Shown piece by piece: positions 1 through 12,142 of a stretch of DNA of 64,000 bases. Numbering within the stretch: the stretch's first letter is position 1; each line of letters begins with the position of its first letter. A model generated the notes under the pieces. The model made no database searches. It had not been told where the DNA came from and worked only from the letters and a program-made list of their open reading frames with translations. The translations under genes and the position numbers were made by a program. The stretch is from Heliocidaris tuberculata (taxonomy: Eukaryota > Echinodermata > Echinoidea > Camarodonta > Echinometridae): positions 11,693,550 to 11,757,549 of the forward strand of contig CM046838.1 of NCBI GenBank assembly GCA_025618425.1, in the 5' to 3' direction.

Positions 1-924
1 TGTTCTCATTCTTCAGCATCTCGTCGTCCCTTTTCACAAGATAGAACAACTGACAATCCAAACCACCCCTTATCCAAGTCGATGTTATTCCTGTCTTTGT
101 GATACATAAATGCCCTGCTTGGCCCAAAATGTCACGTTTTAAGTTAAAGAAAAATAATATAAAAATTAATTGTATGCTTGTCGAAATAGAGATATTTTCG
201 TGAAAGTCCTTTTTTGTTTTTCAATGTAAATAAAAGTGAGAGACAAGTGATGAGATAAATTTATCTTTTGGACAAAATAGCTTTATTACAAGATAACTTG
301 ATTTTGTAAGAGGTCAAAGCCATTCATGCGTTCGTGGCAAAATAAGGTTTACCAATTAATTTTTGTGATCTCTCATGTTTTTTCCTGTTTTTGTTGATCG
401 TGTTATTATATTTGATGCTAAATTATATTTTTTATCATAGTTTTTGCTCTGTTGGTCGCGAATTAATAATTGTAATCCCATTGGCACGCTTTTGGGTGTG
501 TATGGAAATCTGATGCATATGGCCAGCAACTGAAGAAAGAAGGGCGATCACAGAAAGTTTCGAAAGTAAATTCAACAGTTGGATCTCATACATTGTACAT
601 AGGCCACAATGAGTCATTATTTCCCTTTTTGTCCATATGTACCACGTTTGCATTGAATTAAAAGTGTCCCTTGAAGAATGGAAAGCAATGATTATGGGGC
701 AGGGAGGGTAAACGGAAACAGTTTTCCTTTTGAAAAGAGAGAGAGAGAAAGGGGGAGACTACCCGTTGGTGTGTTCTAATTCACAGACGTCAACCGGGAG
801 TGATCAGACGGGAGATGCAAATGAAATGATGATTAAAGAAGAAATAAAATGCAGAGGATATCCTCATGCTTCAGTTCACATCTTTTCTATTAAGAGGTGT
901 AAAGATTTGTTGTTTAGTGAATAG

Positions 925-1005
925 AATCACCGGACTGTGAATCAAGTACGCGGTTCGAATCTATGTCACAACACCAACGTCCTTTGGTAAGACGTTAATC
1001 TAAAT
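925..1005 (+). mobile_element. SINE fragment
   Basis: B-box-like GCGGTTCGAATCT followed by CCTTTGGTAAGACGTTAATC, the same downstream motif as other SINEs in this window. A short fragment. Confidence 0.4.
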
Positions 1006-1074
1006 CATATTTACCTTCATAAATCTTGAAATTCTTCAGTTAAATTCCTATATCAATAGCGTAGTTGAATAAAA

Positions 1075-1733
1075 CCCTGGAGAAATATCAATTTTAATGA
1101 AAAGAGGGGATAGAGAGAATTTAAAACAAGTTCCATCAAAATCGCTTACGAAATGAAAAAGTTATGAAAGTTTGAAAATTCTCAATTTACTTTCTATGGT
1201 GATCCTCAAATTGGCAATGTTGCTTCAAAATGGTAGGTTTAGTAGTACAACTCTCGATATGTTTTGTACAAAAATTTTTATATTTTCTCCATTATCTCTA
1301 AAGATACTGCTTGTCTTTTTGTGAACTCAACATATGTTGTGTCAAATACATTTTCCATGATACATCTTGAGCTAAAAAGGAGACAAGCTGCAACTTGAGA
1401 GATAATGGGGAAAATATTAAATTTTGTGTACAAAACATATGGAAAGTGTACTACTAAACCTGTCACTTTGGAGCAACATTGCCAATTTGAGGATCGCCAT
1501 AGAAAGTAAATTGAGACTTCTCAAACTTTCATAACTTTCTCATTTCGTAACCGATTTGATGGACTAAAAAAAGGTTTTTTAGTGAAGTATCAGCGACACT
1601 TTCATGGTGAAGAAACTGAATTGTAGGTTTAGTTTTTCAGGGTTACACCATGTAATTCTTTCAAGGAATAAGAGCCCTAAAAAAAGGTTGATTCTCTCTA
1701 TCCTCTCATTCATTAAAATTGATTTTCCCCCAG
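1075..1733. repeat. Fold-back (long inverted repeat) element
   Basis: The left arm 1075-1330 pairs with the right arm 1372-1733 (for example CTCAATTTACTTTCTATGG at 1181 versus CCATAGAAAGTAAATTGAG near 1498). The right arm carries about 120 extra bases (1568-1690). Ends are CCCTGG / CAGGG. Arms are separated by about 40 bp, so the transcript would form a long hairpin. Confidence 0.85.
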
Positions 1734-2830
1734 GGTTTCATTCTTCTTTAAAGAAGTCCTGGAAATTGTATCATTTATGAAGTTTTGATCTAATTCAACT
1801 ATTCGATTTGATGGGTTATGGTGTGACCTCTCTTAAAAAAGATATTTATCGGAAAATGTTACCGCCCCTGTATTCATATCCTTGCATAAGTTCGTGATAA
1901 CCTTCGCGATAATAAAATTCTTCAGATTATATCCTGTTTTCATGGTTTTAGATACAGCTTCCAGAAGTCTTAGAAGTTTTATTATCTTACGAAGAATTTT
2001 AATCCACCCCAACAAAAGAAAAACGACAATTATTTTGATCACGTGTTGTCTGGGGTGATGGGTTTTATTCGACTATCAATTGAATTATGAATAGATGCTA
2101 TCATCTTACTGCAACATTTGTAAAAGGTCAATACAATTATATACCTTGTCTATCAATAACATCGTCTTCCTCTCAGATGTACTAAGGGGCTTCTTGATAT
2201 CTTGTACGGACATATTTTTAAAATTTTTGACAGCTATAATGACGGACACAACTGTCAGAACTATTTAATTTGCTTTTGAACGACCAAGGTAGTGAAACCA
2301 AAGGACAATGATTTAAGAGTTTATTGAAGGACATAAATGATATATTTATATAGCAATAGTTATTAAAACATCATCGCCATAAGTTACAGCGCTATCAGGG
2401 TATCAGTCATTGTCAACTAAACCTTTGAAAACCTCAAAGAGCTATTCAATAGTAGTCAGGAATTTCGCACCTCAAAATTATTATTCTTCTATGAGCTTTC
2501 GGTTATTTATATTCAGTACAAGGCATTTATATTTGCATAAACTTCTTTTTGTTACATTATATATTAGGGATAAATACCTTTTCCGTTTTTATTTGTGGTT
2601 AATCGGCTAAGTATATATAGAGAATAACGAAGTCTAAGAGTTGTGAATATAATAAGTGGTCACTGGGCTGGAGTATAAATAACGCGAATGAAACAGATAC
2701 ATGTTGACTTTAATCCAGTAACAAATTATTGGGGCTTTTTAACATAGGCTACCGCAAGTAAGTTTACACAATCACGCACAACTTTCTTTGGGCCAACATG
2801 TTTTTTTTGTTTTTTTTTTCGTATCGTGTC

Positions 2831-2831
<1 letters not shown>

Positions 2832-2879
<48 letters not shown>

Positions 2880-3050
2880 GTCTGTCTTTCTGACTCTCTT
2901 TCAGTCTCTATGTCTCACCCGCTCTCTTTCTTAGTTTACTCTCTCCTTTCTCTCTCATTCTCTTTTTGTGGCTTTCTCACGCCCCCTCCTCTCTATCTTT
3001 TTATATCCCCCTTTTCTTCCTCGGGGCGGGGCGGGGGGGGGGGGGGGGGG
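2832..3050 (+). repeat. (TC)n tract and G18 run
   Basis: (TC)n at about 2832-2876 then TC-rich DNA, ending in an 18-base G run at 3033-3050. Serine/leucine-rich frames here are low-complexity artefacts. Confidence 0.95.
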
Positions 3051-3480
3051 TATTCAAACCAAACGATACGCACTGACATTGGTGTCCTTTTAAAACTACT
3101 ACCATACCAAGCATTAGCTTTACCCTTTCTACGAATTCAAGTGACTAATTCGACCCTCCCTGTAGCGGATAAGTAACTAATTCGATTGCAATTAAAACCT
3201 GCTGATTTCACTGCTGGACGAAGCAAAGAGATACTGTTGCAAATTTTCGAGCCCTTGTTAACCATTAACTCCCCAACAGCGGGCGCTCCTTCGCTGATGT
3301 TCAGTCGTTCTATACAAAGCATTTTTTTCTTTAAATTTGGCGGTTTCTTTTCCACTTATTGAAAGTGACTTGGAGCGTGCCTCTTGCATGGACATGTTGG
3401 TCTAAAATGTACTGATCGTGGAAATACAAGCCTTTATAATACCTTTTTTCTAGTAGTAAAATTTCCCTTTGTAGTAAACT

Positions 3481-3481
<1 letters not shown>

Positions 3482-3512
<31 letters not shown>

Positions 3513-3519
3513 GGGGGGG
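3482..3519 (+). repeat. T30-G8 homopolymer
   Basis: Thirty T followed by eight G. This T-to-G pattern recurs at 25.6 kb and 53.5 kb. Confidence 0.95.
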
Positions 3520-4591
3520 ATAATGTATTGCTGGACATTTACAAACGAAAGATACATAGGTATATTCAAATTAATATATTCCTTTGAATGACAGAAGAAA
3601 AAAATAAAGCAGTTACTATTTATACATAATCATATTGCCCTCATATCTCCCTCAAAGCCAGTCAACATATGGAATATAATTATATCTTTTTCTATATCAT
3701 TTTTTGCAGTTATTTTTAGTTATAGGCGTGTTATTCTACATGTACACAGTCGATTGCTTTGACGTATCATGAGTCTATCAGTAGCTAATAATGCAATGTT
3801 GTGACATGTTGTTGATCATAAATACCTCATGATGAGAAATTTTATTCATTTTATACTAAGAAAATGAAGGAGGGAAAAAAGAAAGAAATAAAGAAAGAAA
3901 GAGAGGAGCGGAAAAGAAAGAAACAAAGAGAAAGAGAAAGAAAGAAAAAATGACTGAAAAAAGATGGAAAGAATGATATACAGAAAGAAAGAGAGAGAGG
4001 GGTGGGGGTGGGGGGGGGGGTGGTAAGCCTTCCTAAAAGGACGATGAAATATAACTGAAGTGTGCAAGTGGAGGAGAAAAAGTAATAAAAATGAATGACA
4101 TTGGAAATGGTTTCATATTTTGCACATGGTGCTTTTACTGTCACCTTCCAAATGCAAAACGCGGTCTTATCAAAGGTGATTATTTGCTAAGCAAGCTTTT
4201 TCCTTCATTTCATATTTCACATCTTTTCATTCACACATCATTTAATTCGTCGTTGAGCTATGAAAATTTCCCGCCACTTCCGAAGTCCGCGATTCCTTAA
4301 TTTTAGCTATCATGAGTAATCTCTGGTGCAGTATGGGTAATAGGGCTGCAGTTGAATTTTTGCACAAAGAGAAGGGAGTACAAATTGTTTCAATTATTTA
4401 ATACCGACAAACTTGAACTTTAAATAGATTTCGACTATTTTAATTCGGTGTAATGTAATGAAATCAAAGATATTGCCTGAATTGAAATTAAATACAAATC
4501 ATAGTTAGCGATCGGATACCATGTCATCTTTTTACGATGTTTACATAGCCATTCCATTATGAGAATCTTTTAAAGTATGTTTTAGAATCAT

Positions 4592-4700
4592 AATAGCTGC
4601 AAAGAAATGCAATATAATACGGGGGAAATTCTAGCTATGTACTTATTATACAATAGCTGCAAAGAAATACAATATGATACGGCGAAAATCCTAACAATAA
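4592..4700 (+). repeat. Tandem duplication, 61-bp unit
   Basis: ATAGCTGCAAAGAAATGCAA at 4592 recurs as ATAGCTGCAAAGAAATACAA at 4653, each followed by TACGG(G/C)G(G/A)AAAT. Confidence 0.75.
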
Positions 4701-5255
4701 ATAGTATTATTTTATCTTTCATGACTGTTATCGAAATCACTTGTTTTCGAGGAAATTGGGCTATATACATAAACTACCAAAGGCCCAACAAAATTAATCA
4801 ATACTTTGGTATGCTGTGCTTTTGGTATTTTCATGCATTCGGTCCTTTTTGTTGCCAAGTTGACAGCATGAGAGCTAAATATTCAGATTAATAATAATAT
4901 ATGTGTAAATGGTGTATTATATGTTTTATAAACAGGGAAATACAACACATAACCACCTCATCACTCAATATACTGGAATAACTAAAATATGGTTTGAATT
5001 CTGAGATGATAAAAATCATCGAGTATTTTGTCCGTTGTAACATACGTCGAGGTTCGGCTTCATGAAAAACGAAATGCTGCTTATACCTATGTCAAAACTA
5101 CGAGACCGACACAAGAATGGACAAGAGACTGAACAGAAATTATATTACCCCATTATGGTTATTAAATGCTTTCTCGATTACCGGTTGTTTTGGAGTCGGT
5201 TTGGCGGTAACTGGGGTATTATAATCTTGTGGAAGTTCCTTTATCTGGTCGATAC

Positions 5256-5365
5256 CCATGGTAACTCTCTGTCTCTCTCCTTGTCACTTTCTCTCTATCT
5301 CTCTGTCTCTCTCTCTTTCTCTCTCTCTCTTTGTCACTCTCTGTCTCTCTATTTCTTCTTTTCTC
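5256..5365 (+). repeat. CT-rich microsatellite
   Basis: TCTC/TGTC-rich; no coding meaning. Confidence 0.9.
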
Positions 5366-5967
5366 ATCTCATTTACCTCCTTTTACCGTTTAATTTGGGG
5401 GAGGAAATGTAACCCCGTACCCCTCTTCCCTAAAGCAACGCCACTGATTGCAGATGCTTCTCAAGTCTCCAGAATTCGGTTAAATGCACCTTTTTTGCAC
5501 CCCAGGTAAAATCCCTAAAAAGACATATTATTTAAATCCCTATTATTTTGCCCATGAGATTAACGGTGTAGAGTAACATGGACCAGGAGGACATGTGGTC
5601 GATTGGATAACTAGATCATGGATTATTCAAACCCTATATAATTAGGGCTGCTCTCATTAAATCAATTTCTCGGTACTTATTCTCGCTTTGTTGCAAATGA
5701 TTTCGCGCTCCCTTCATTAGATTTGTCCTTTGATTCTTCATTAGATTCATTCTTTGAATCGCGCAACTGCACGTGAGGATTTTCTGGTATCTTTGTCGCA
5801 GGTCTTAGTAGGTCTCGATGCATTTCAAATTACTTGACATAGTTGCCACCCTGGACAAACACAAATAGAGAGCGAGGACACGAGAAAACAGAGAAGGGAG
5901 AGGAAAAGTACGAGAGGTCAACAGACTGCCTGAAACGTTTGTTTCATAAAGCATATTGGTAACGGCG

Positions 5968-6072
5968 ATGATTTTGTTTTTGTTTTTGTTTTTGTTTTTT
6001 GTTTTGTTTTGTTTTGTTTGTTTGTTGTTGTTGTTTTTGTTGTTTTTGTTGTTTTGTTGTTTTGTTTTGGTG
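5968..6072 (+). repeat. (GTTTTT)n / (GTT)n simple repeat
   Basis: About 100 bp of G and T only. Confidence 0.93.
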
Positions 6073-6194
6073 GGGGCGACTGATACAATCATCCATTTTG
6101 TATAAATGTAAATATTTATTTCATAATAACCAATTAATATACTCGACCAAAGAATATTTTATGTAGTTATGGTACTTTAAGGGGGGTAAGGGGG

Positions 6195-6201
<7 letters not shown>

Positions 6202-6261
<60 letters not shown>
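6202..6261 (+). repeat. (GA)30 microsatellite
   Basis: Uninterrupted GA dinucleotides for 60 bp, ending in a G run. Likely highly polymorphic. Confidence 0.97.
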
Positions 6262-6264
<3 letters not shown>

Positions 6265-6404
6265 GTTGCAGGAAAAGCCAGTGGGATAATGATACATGGT
6301 GATGTTTATTTATTTCATCTGATGCTGAGAAAACTATAGTACTTTCAGGTAAACAACTTGTGGACAAATTCGGCGGGAAGTCAAATCTGATGGACTTGGT
6401 TTAA

Positions 6405-6523
6405 TGACTAATGCCTTACAAAAGACGACCAGTGCATCGACTTGGTTTCGAATCCTAAGACCTTCCGCCTTCCAATCCCCAGACAACTGCCCTACCCACT
6501 TAGCCATCGCACTTCCGAGAGAG
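6405..6523 (-). mobile_element. tRNA-derived SINE fragment
   Basis: On the minus strand: GCGATGGCTAAGTGGGTAGG (A-box like) and GGATTCGAAACC (B-box like) about 45 bp apart. The acceptor stem does not pair, so it is not a functional tRNA. Confidence 0.5.
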
Positions 6524-9214
6524 AGAGAGAGGGGGGGGGGGAGGGGGCGCATAGATGCAAAATATAGGAGGGCAAGAAGGGGGAAATTGGTTTAACCTGT
6601 TGGTAAAGTGATATTCTTCCACCTGTTGTGTAAAACTTAGCAGGTGAAGGAAGTATTTCATTCAGCAGGGCATAAACGACAAATCTGGGGTCGTTATCCT
6701 CAAATTATGCTCTCACAATATTATGATACACCTGCAACTGTTGATTGTACTTTATGAGAAAATTGCTCCCTTTCTCTTCCAATTTTACATCAGTTTGCAT
6801 TATAAAATTGAAATGTCAAAACACATTGTTTTTATCATTTAAAATTTGTGGATAGATTTATCCTATAATCTTTTCAATGCCTCCCAATAGAGTAATAGAA
6901 CTGTTGATTAATTGCGTGAAACGGATTAAAGAGTTATACACGGCCAAAGCAGACTATTGCGACTACCCTGCTGACTATTTTAATAGATGTTACAGTTATT
7001 CCAGTATATTCAGCAAGGAACCCCTTATAATGCCCCTAAACTTCTTGCCATGTGTAGGCTAATGATATATGTCGTTTCTTTAGATGTTAGCAATACCTAA
7101 TTTCTTTTCGCAATATTTTTATTTCTTAACGTCTTCGATACAAAAAATGACCGCCCGTCTCCCATTATTATTGTATTTTTGCACTGACTGCTCTTCTTTT
7201 TCTTTTTATTTCACTTTAAAACTCACTCTCAATCCCGTCAGGTTTTCTATTATGTGTAAATTGTCTAGAAAGTTTCATATTATGCTTTAAAAAACTCATC
7301 TTTTCTGCAGATGTGTCAAATTGACCTCATTTGAAAAGTCTGTGCCATTGAATACGTTAACAGAAATAAGGCGCCGTGCAAATGCTATGAATCATTCAAA
7401 CCTGCCCCCTCCCTCACTTTCTCAAAAAAGAGAAAACTGTCGTTATTTACATACTTGTATACCACGATAAAGACGTCACCCAACAACAACATTCCTAAAA
7501 TTTGGACAACCTTTCGCCGTACACGTCACGCTGTGATCCGCATAACATGGGGTTGAATCGCAGCAAGTGCAAAGTCAACACGGATCATACCCCTTTCCGG
7601 TTTATGAATTAGAGATGATAATTGAGCTTTTATTATGAGTTAACTGTCTCAATACAGGGCCATGATAGATAAGGTAACCGCATAATTCTATAGCGCTGAG
7701 AGATTAAAATCTGGACCTGGTTTGGAGGAGAATTTCTGCCCCAGCAGGCCCGTTACGGACTGGTTGTCAAAGCCTTGGTCAGGACAGCGACTATCTTCTT
7801 TTGTTTGATGTTTATGTTGTGTTTTATTTATGTTTTGTTCCAGTTTGCTTTTGAAAGAGCAGAAAAGTTGTTGCAGGGTGTAGCAAAAGTCTTTAGCCAT
7901 TTACACTTCCAGGAGATTGTCTTGCGAACTATAAATGCCAACTTAATGAACAAATTGATCAATCAATTAAAGCATTATCATTCTCTAAGCTGACGGCGAC
8001 GTTCGCTAAAATGATTGTCCCTCTTATTAAACCATCACATTAACTAATTAACCGTTTGGTTAAAGAGTCTATTCTCCAATGGGTACGTCGCCATTATCCA
8101 TTACGACCTTTGACGGTCACTTAGGATAAGTCGCCAAATTGTCGGAGCCATCTATCTTCTTTCAAAGGCCATTTTATGCAATACCTCTATTGAGAGCCAG
8201 AAGGGCGTTAACTACATGTATTTGTTACAGCTAGAACAGGAATATGTTCACACAGAAAAAAAAGTAAACAAATAAACAAACACACAGACCAAGAACGTAT
8301 GTAATTATTATTATTAAACGTAAAGAGCACTAGAAAGTTTTGATTTTGCCTGAACAAAGATGAATGTGTGTCTTTTTTGGACATCCTGTGCGCGCTGTGG
8401 TAAAGTTATGTTGAAACACCTTGTACAAGAGAACGATTATCGAGCTAATTTAGCTACTTGTTCAGCAAATTGAGTTCAATTGTGTTCTATCCGCCACTGC
8501 GGCAAACCAACATGTGAGGCACTAAATGGCTTTTTAACTGGGCTGTATATACCAACTATAGGATGCAATCAATTATTTGAAAATCAAATAGTTCTGTCTC
8601 TTCTTTCAACGCCCCTGATTTTTCTCGGTGATTAATGGGCCGGTGCTGCCGTCAGCCCTGATGCGAAACGGTCCACCGCAACTTCCCTATAGCTCTTTCT
8701 TGCCCGCGCGACACAAATCCGTCGTTGTAGCTTTGGTCGGGGTCGTATGGTATCAGAGTTCAACAAAGACGCGAGCAGGACGCACGTCGTAAAACGATCT
8801 TCACCGCAAGACCTAAGTCTTGAGAGGATATTGGGGAGTGAAGACGTTAACATTACACTTTCAATTCTTGATTGACTTTCCGACTGGAATATTGATGCCC
8901 AGTATTGAGCAGGCGATATGAGGTCCAAGTGAATTTGTTTTGTGATACACTAACTTTAACCCTTAAGGTAACCACCTACCAGGGAGATGTTACTTTTATT
9001 AAAGGAGGAAATACATATCGTATCGTAAGTAGATAGATTGTTCCTGTTTTCTTCTTATAATATGTTTAACCTCTCTCTTATGCCTAATTTAAACATGTAT
9101 CATTGAATGATTATATTGGTTGAAAAGGTAATGATTAGAATGGAATTAACATTTTGGAATTACGATTGTTTATTTGTTTTCGGGAAAGAATCCTTTTGTT
9201 TCTGCCATACTTTG

Positions 9215-9460
9215 ACGAAAACAGTCACAATCGGGAGGTCGTGGGTTCGAACCTCGGCCGCGTCATACCAAAAGACGTTAAAAGACGGGAGTTGCTGCTA
9301 CCTTGTTTGGCGTTCAACAATTGAAGGGATAGAGCAACGTCGATCTGGCGCTGCACAGTGGCTGCCGGGCCCACGATCAATTGGGCAAAAAGAATTTCCA
9401 TTTTCGGTTAATAAAATTTGGAGTGGACTTTAATTGGATGGATTATGGATTATGGATTAT
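9215..9460 (+). mobile_element. tRNA-derived SINE, 5' truncated
   Basis: B-box GGGTTCGAACCT at 9242 is followed by ACCAAAAGACGTTAAAAG, as in other SINE fragments here, and a tail of GGATTAT repeats (9437-9460). No convincing A-box. Confidence 0.55.
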
Positions 9461-9469
9461 GTCAGATAT

Positions 9470-12090
9470 GTAGGCCTACATCTAATTCAAGTCTTCATCT
9501 TGTGTATTAATAGCAGAATGATCCGTACATGTTATCTTTAGCGGAGTTATGGAAAAGAAATATATCAAAGATAAGCGCAGTGTAGAAATTATTGCATGTA
9601 GCTTTATATAATCACAAGTTTACTTTTTCAATTGGGTTTGTGGATTGCCGTTATCAGGGGGACGTGTTCATACGGTCAATGATTTCAGTTTCTCGAGGGA
9701 CTGTATGAACGCGACCAACGAGGGAACATGAGTTTAGGAAATCAGATTTTAACTCTTAAGTTATCCCGGTCAATGTACTTCGTCATGATGTCTATCTGGC
9801 TAGCAATTTCTCTGATAGCATCATCATTGGTATAAACTATAAACGCTGCCATTTTCTGTACAGATTTTTGAGATTATTATTTTGATCAGAAACCGATAAA
9901 AAGAATGTGATGTGAAATTATAAGAGGCAAAGGCACAGAGAAGACGGAAATTGAAACAAAAAATAAGAGGAGAGGACAGGCAAGAGCAAGATTGTTCTAT
10001 GTTCTGTGTGTGTTGGGGAGAGAAAACGAAATCGAGATAGTTATAAAGATAAAGCTTGAGAGGGGGGTACGGGCATGACCCTACAAAAAGAAAGGAAGAA
10101 TGAAATGTTGAGAGAGAAAGAGTGAGAAAGAGGAAGGTAGGAGGGAGTAAAAGTCTGATAATGTCTTTGAAATCAGGCTTCCCTCCATGTATAGCTTCTC
10201 TCTTGTCTATAAATCATTTCATTCCGACATTGATCATAATCCCTCGAATCTGATGATCCATGCATCTTTGAAATAAGCTAGTGTGTTTACAATCAACACG
10301 ATAAAATCAAACCACCGTCATCGAAATAATTAATGACACAGCGTTATTGAATCCTTACAAAAATCAGGTCCATATTGTAGCTAGCACAATGGGAAAGTGA
10401 CCCGCCGATTTGGAACATTCAATCAAATCTATTGAATCTCACCCAAAGTCATTTTACGACATCTCGCCACGAAGAAAGCTTCCCAGAAAGATAAAAGTCC
10501 AATGTGGATTTATCTATTGTACGGGAAGACCCGACTATAACAAAAGGCATCGGCGCCTCCAGTTGAAAAAGATGGGGTGAAGGAAACAAAGAAAAGTCGA
10601 AATTATACTGGAAAACGAATAAAGTTAGATAACATGAGCTGAGCCAGTAATTCAGAGGTCAACCACACTTAATACATTTGACCTTAGACCAATCCCTCCC
10701 CAGGATGAAAATATGAAAAATACAATTTTTCGGCCCCCGGAGCATTGTCCTTGCAACTTTGGACAATTTATTTGGATTCTAAATTAATTCCGAGACGCTG
10801 ACCTAGATGCGTTTTTGATGTTTGATTCGAAATAAATCTCTCGGCATGGCAAGTGGGTTCAATTGTTTTACGTTCAACTTGAAGTACAATTTAGCAGCTG
10901 ATAAATGTCGATGACTATTTGATTTTTGTTGGCATTTTCAGTCTCACCAGAAGGTGGCTGATTAGGATAAATTCCACAAGAATTACTTTCTTATAAAATT
11001 TGTTTGATTTTTGCGGTAGGCGAGTTGATATTGATTTTAGAGTAGTAAAACAGTCTGTGATGACTTGTTTCCATTTTATATTATTCTTTGGCTCCATTTA
11101 CTTTTTTTCTTTCTTTTTATTTCAACTGGGTAGATTCACATGACATGGAAATATTGCTGAATAAGTACCTGGGTTTATTACTGAATCATAAATTTATATC
11201 AAATTATGTGGCATTTCTGAGGTCCCCAGGCCCCATCCCCGAAGTTCAATGAAATTATGTGATATTGTAAACTACAATGGCTAAGTGCATGAAAAGAAAA
11301 TTGTTATTTTAGTCCATAACAAGAATGTTAGAATACCATTTGATGTACTAACACTAACAGACGAGAAGATAAACTAATTTCTCTGTATTTTATGTAACTT
11401 TTTTATGACACTAGACTATAGGTCCATGTGGCCCAAATGATCTTCCTACTGAAATCCTTGTTTTTATAATGATGAGCATCCGTATAGCTTTGATTCAGAA
11501 TTCCCTTATGTCAAACGAATACCATATACATCATCTACTTTGACAATCATCTTTTTATCTTTTATCTTTTCAGTTTGAATCTTGGCTGACGGCTGAGCCC
11601 ACATCGAAAGCGAACAAAATTCGACAACTGCTTCTAAATCTCATGATTGTTGAGAACGAAAGGAACTCCTTTTTTCGACATCTGTCGACGAGGGATTCAT
11701 GACAAGAAAGGAAATCGTCAGTGACGCAGAACAAATCGTCTTCGAGAACGTCGCCATCTTTACGTGACTCTGTCATCTCAAAGAGGAAGGAAATTGCAAA
11801 ATCATTATTTCACAACAGGGCATTAGTAAGCCTAGCTGACAGTATACATGTAACTTTCAAAGTGTCATCCAGATTCGGGGCATTATTACTCCTCGTTGTT
11901 CTTCGGCGTGTTTCGGCATCCTTCAGAAGTCTTCGTGAAGCACTTCGGAGTGTGTCGAACGCAGCTTAAAAATCAAAGCCGCCGAGTCTTCCTTTGTGAG
12001 ACATTGTTCATATCGCTGACTGAGAGGTCACTTTTAGATTTAACTTATTGAAACTTTTTACATTTTGACTGGAAAGTTGATGAGGACATC
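9470..12090. other. Intergenic upstream of the lipase gene
   Basis: No exon recognised. 11570-11970 is less AT-rich, with overlapping small frames on both strands; it could include the lipase promoter or 5' UTR. No TATA box was seen in the 150 bp before the start codon. Confidence 0.5.
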
Positions 12091-12142
12091 ATGGCAAGAC
12101 TATACAGCACCATCGTTTTCCTCAGTCTAACTCTCCTCTTTG
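12091..12142 (+). CDS. Lipase exon 1: start codon and signal peptide
   Basis: The ATG at 12091 starts MARLYSTIVFLSLTLLF, followed by a consensus donor GTAAGT. Exon ends in phase 1. No upstream in-frame ATG with better context was seen, and the hydrophobic core fits a signal peptide. Confidence 0.85.

Larger units (their letters stand above)
1740..9200. other. Intergenic, no gene recognised
   Basis: Apart from the repeats listed, this AT-rich stretch shows no exon with conserved protein content and splice signals. A CpG-rich patch at about 8630-8850 stands out in base composition but its minus-strand frame of 98 codons resembles no known family. Confidence 0.6.

Noticed and set aside
6405..6523. 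Possible tRNA gene (A- and B-box-like motifs)
   Set aside because: No cloverleaf: acceptor and anticodon stems do not pair. Treated as a SINE fragment.
8632..8928. 98-codon minus-strand frame in a CpG-rich patch
   Set aside because: No family similarity recognised and no splice context; may be part of an old mobile element, but no ends were found.
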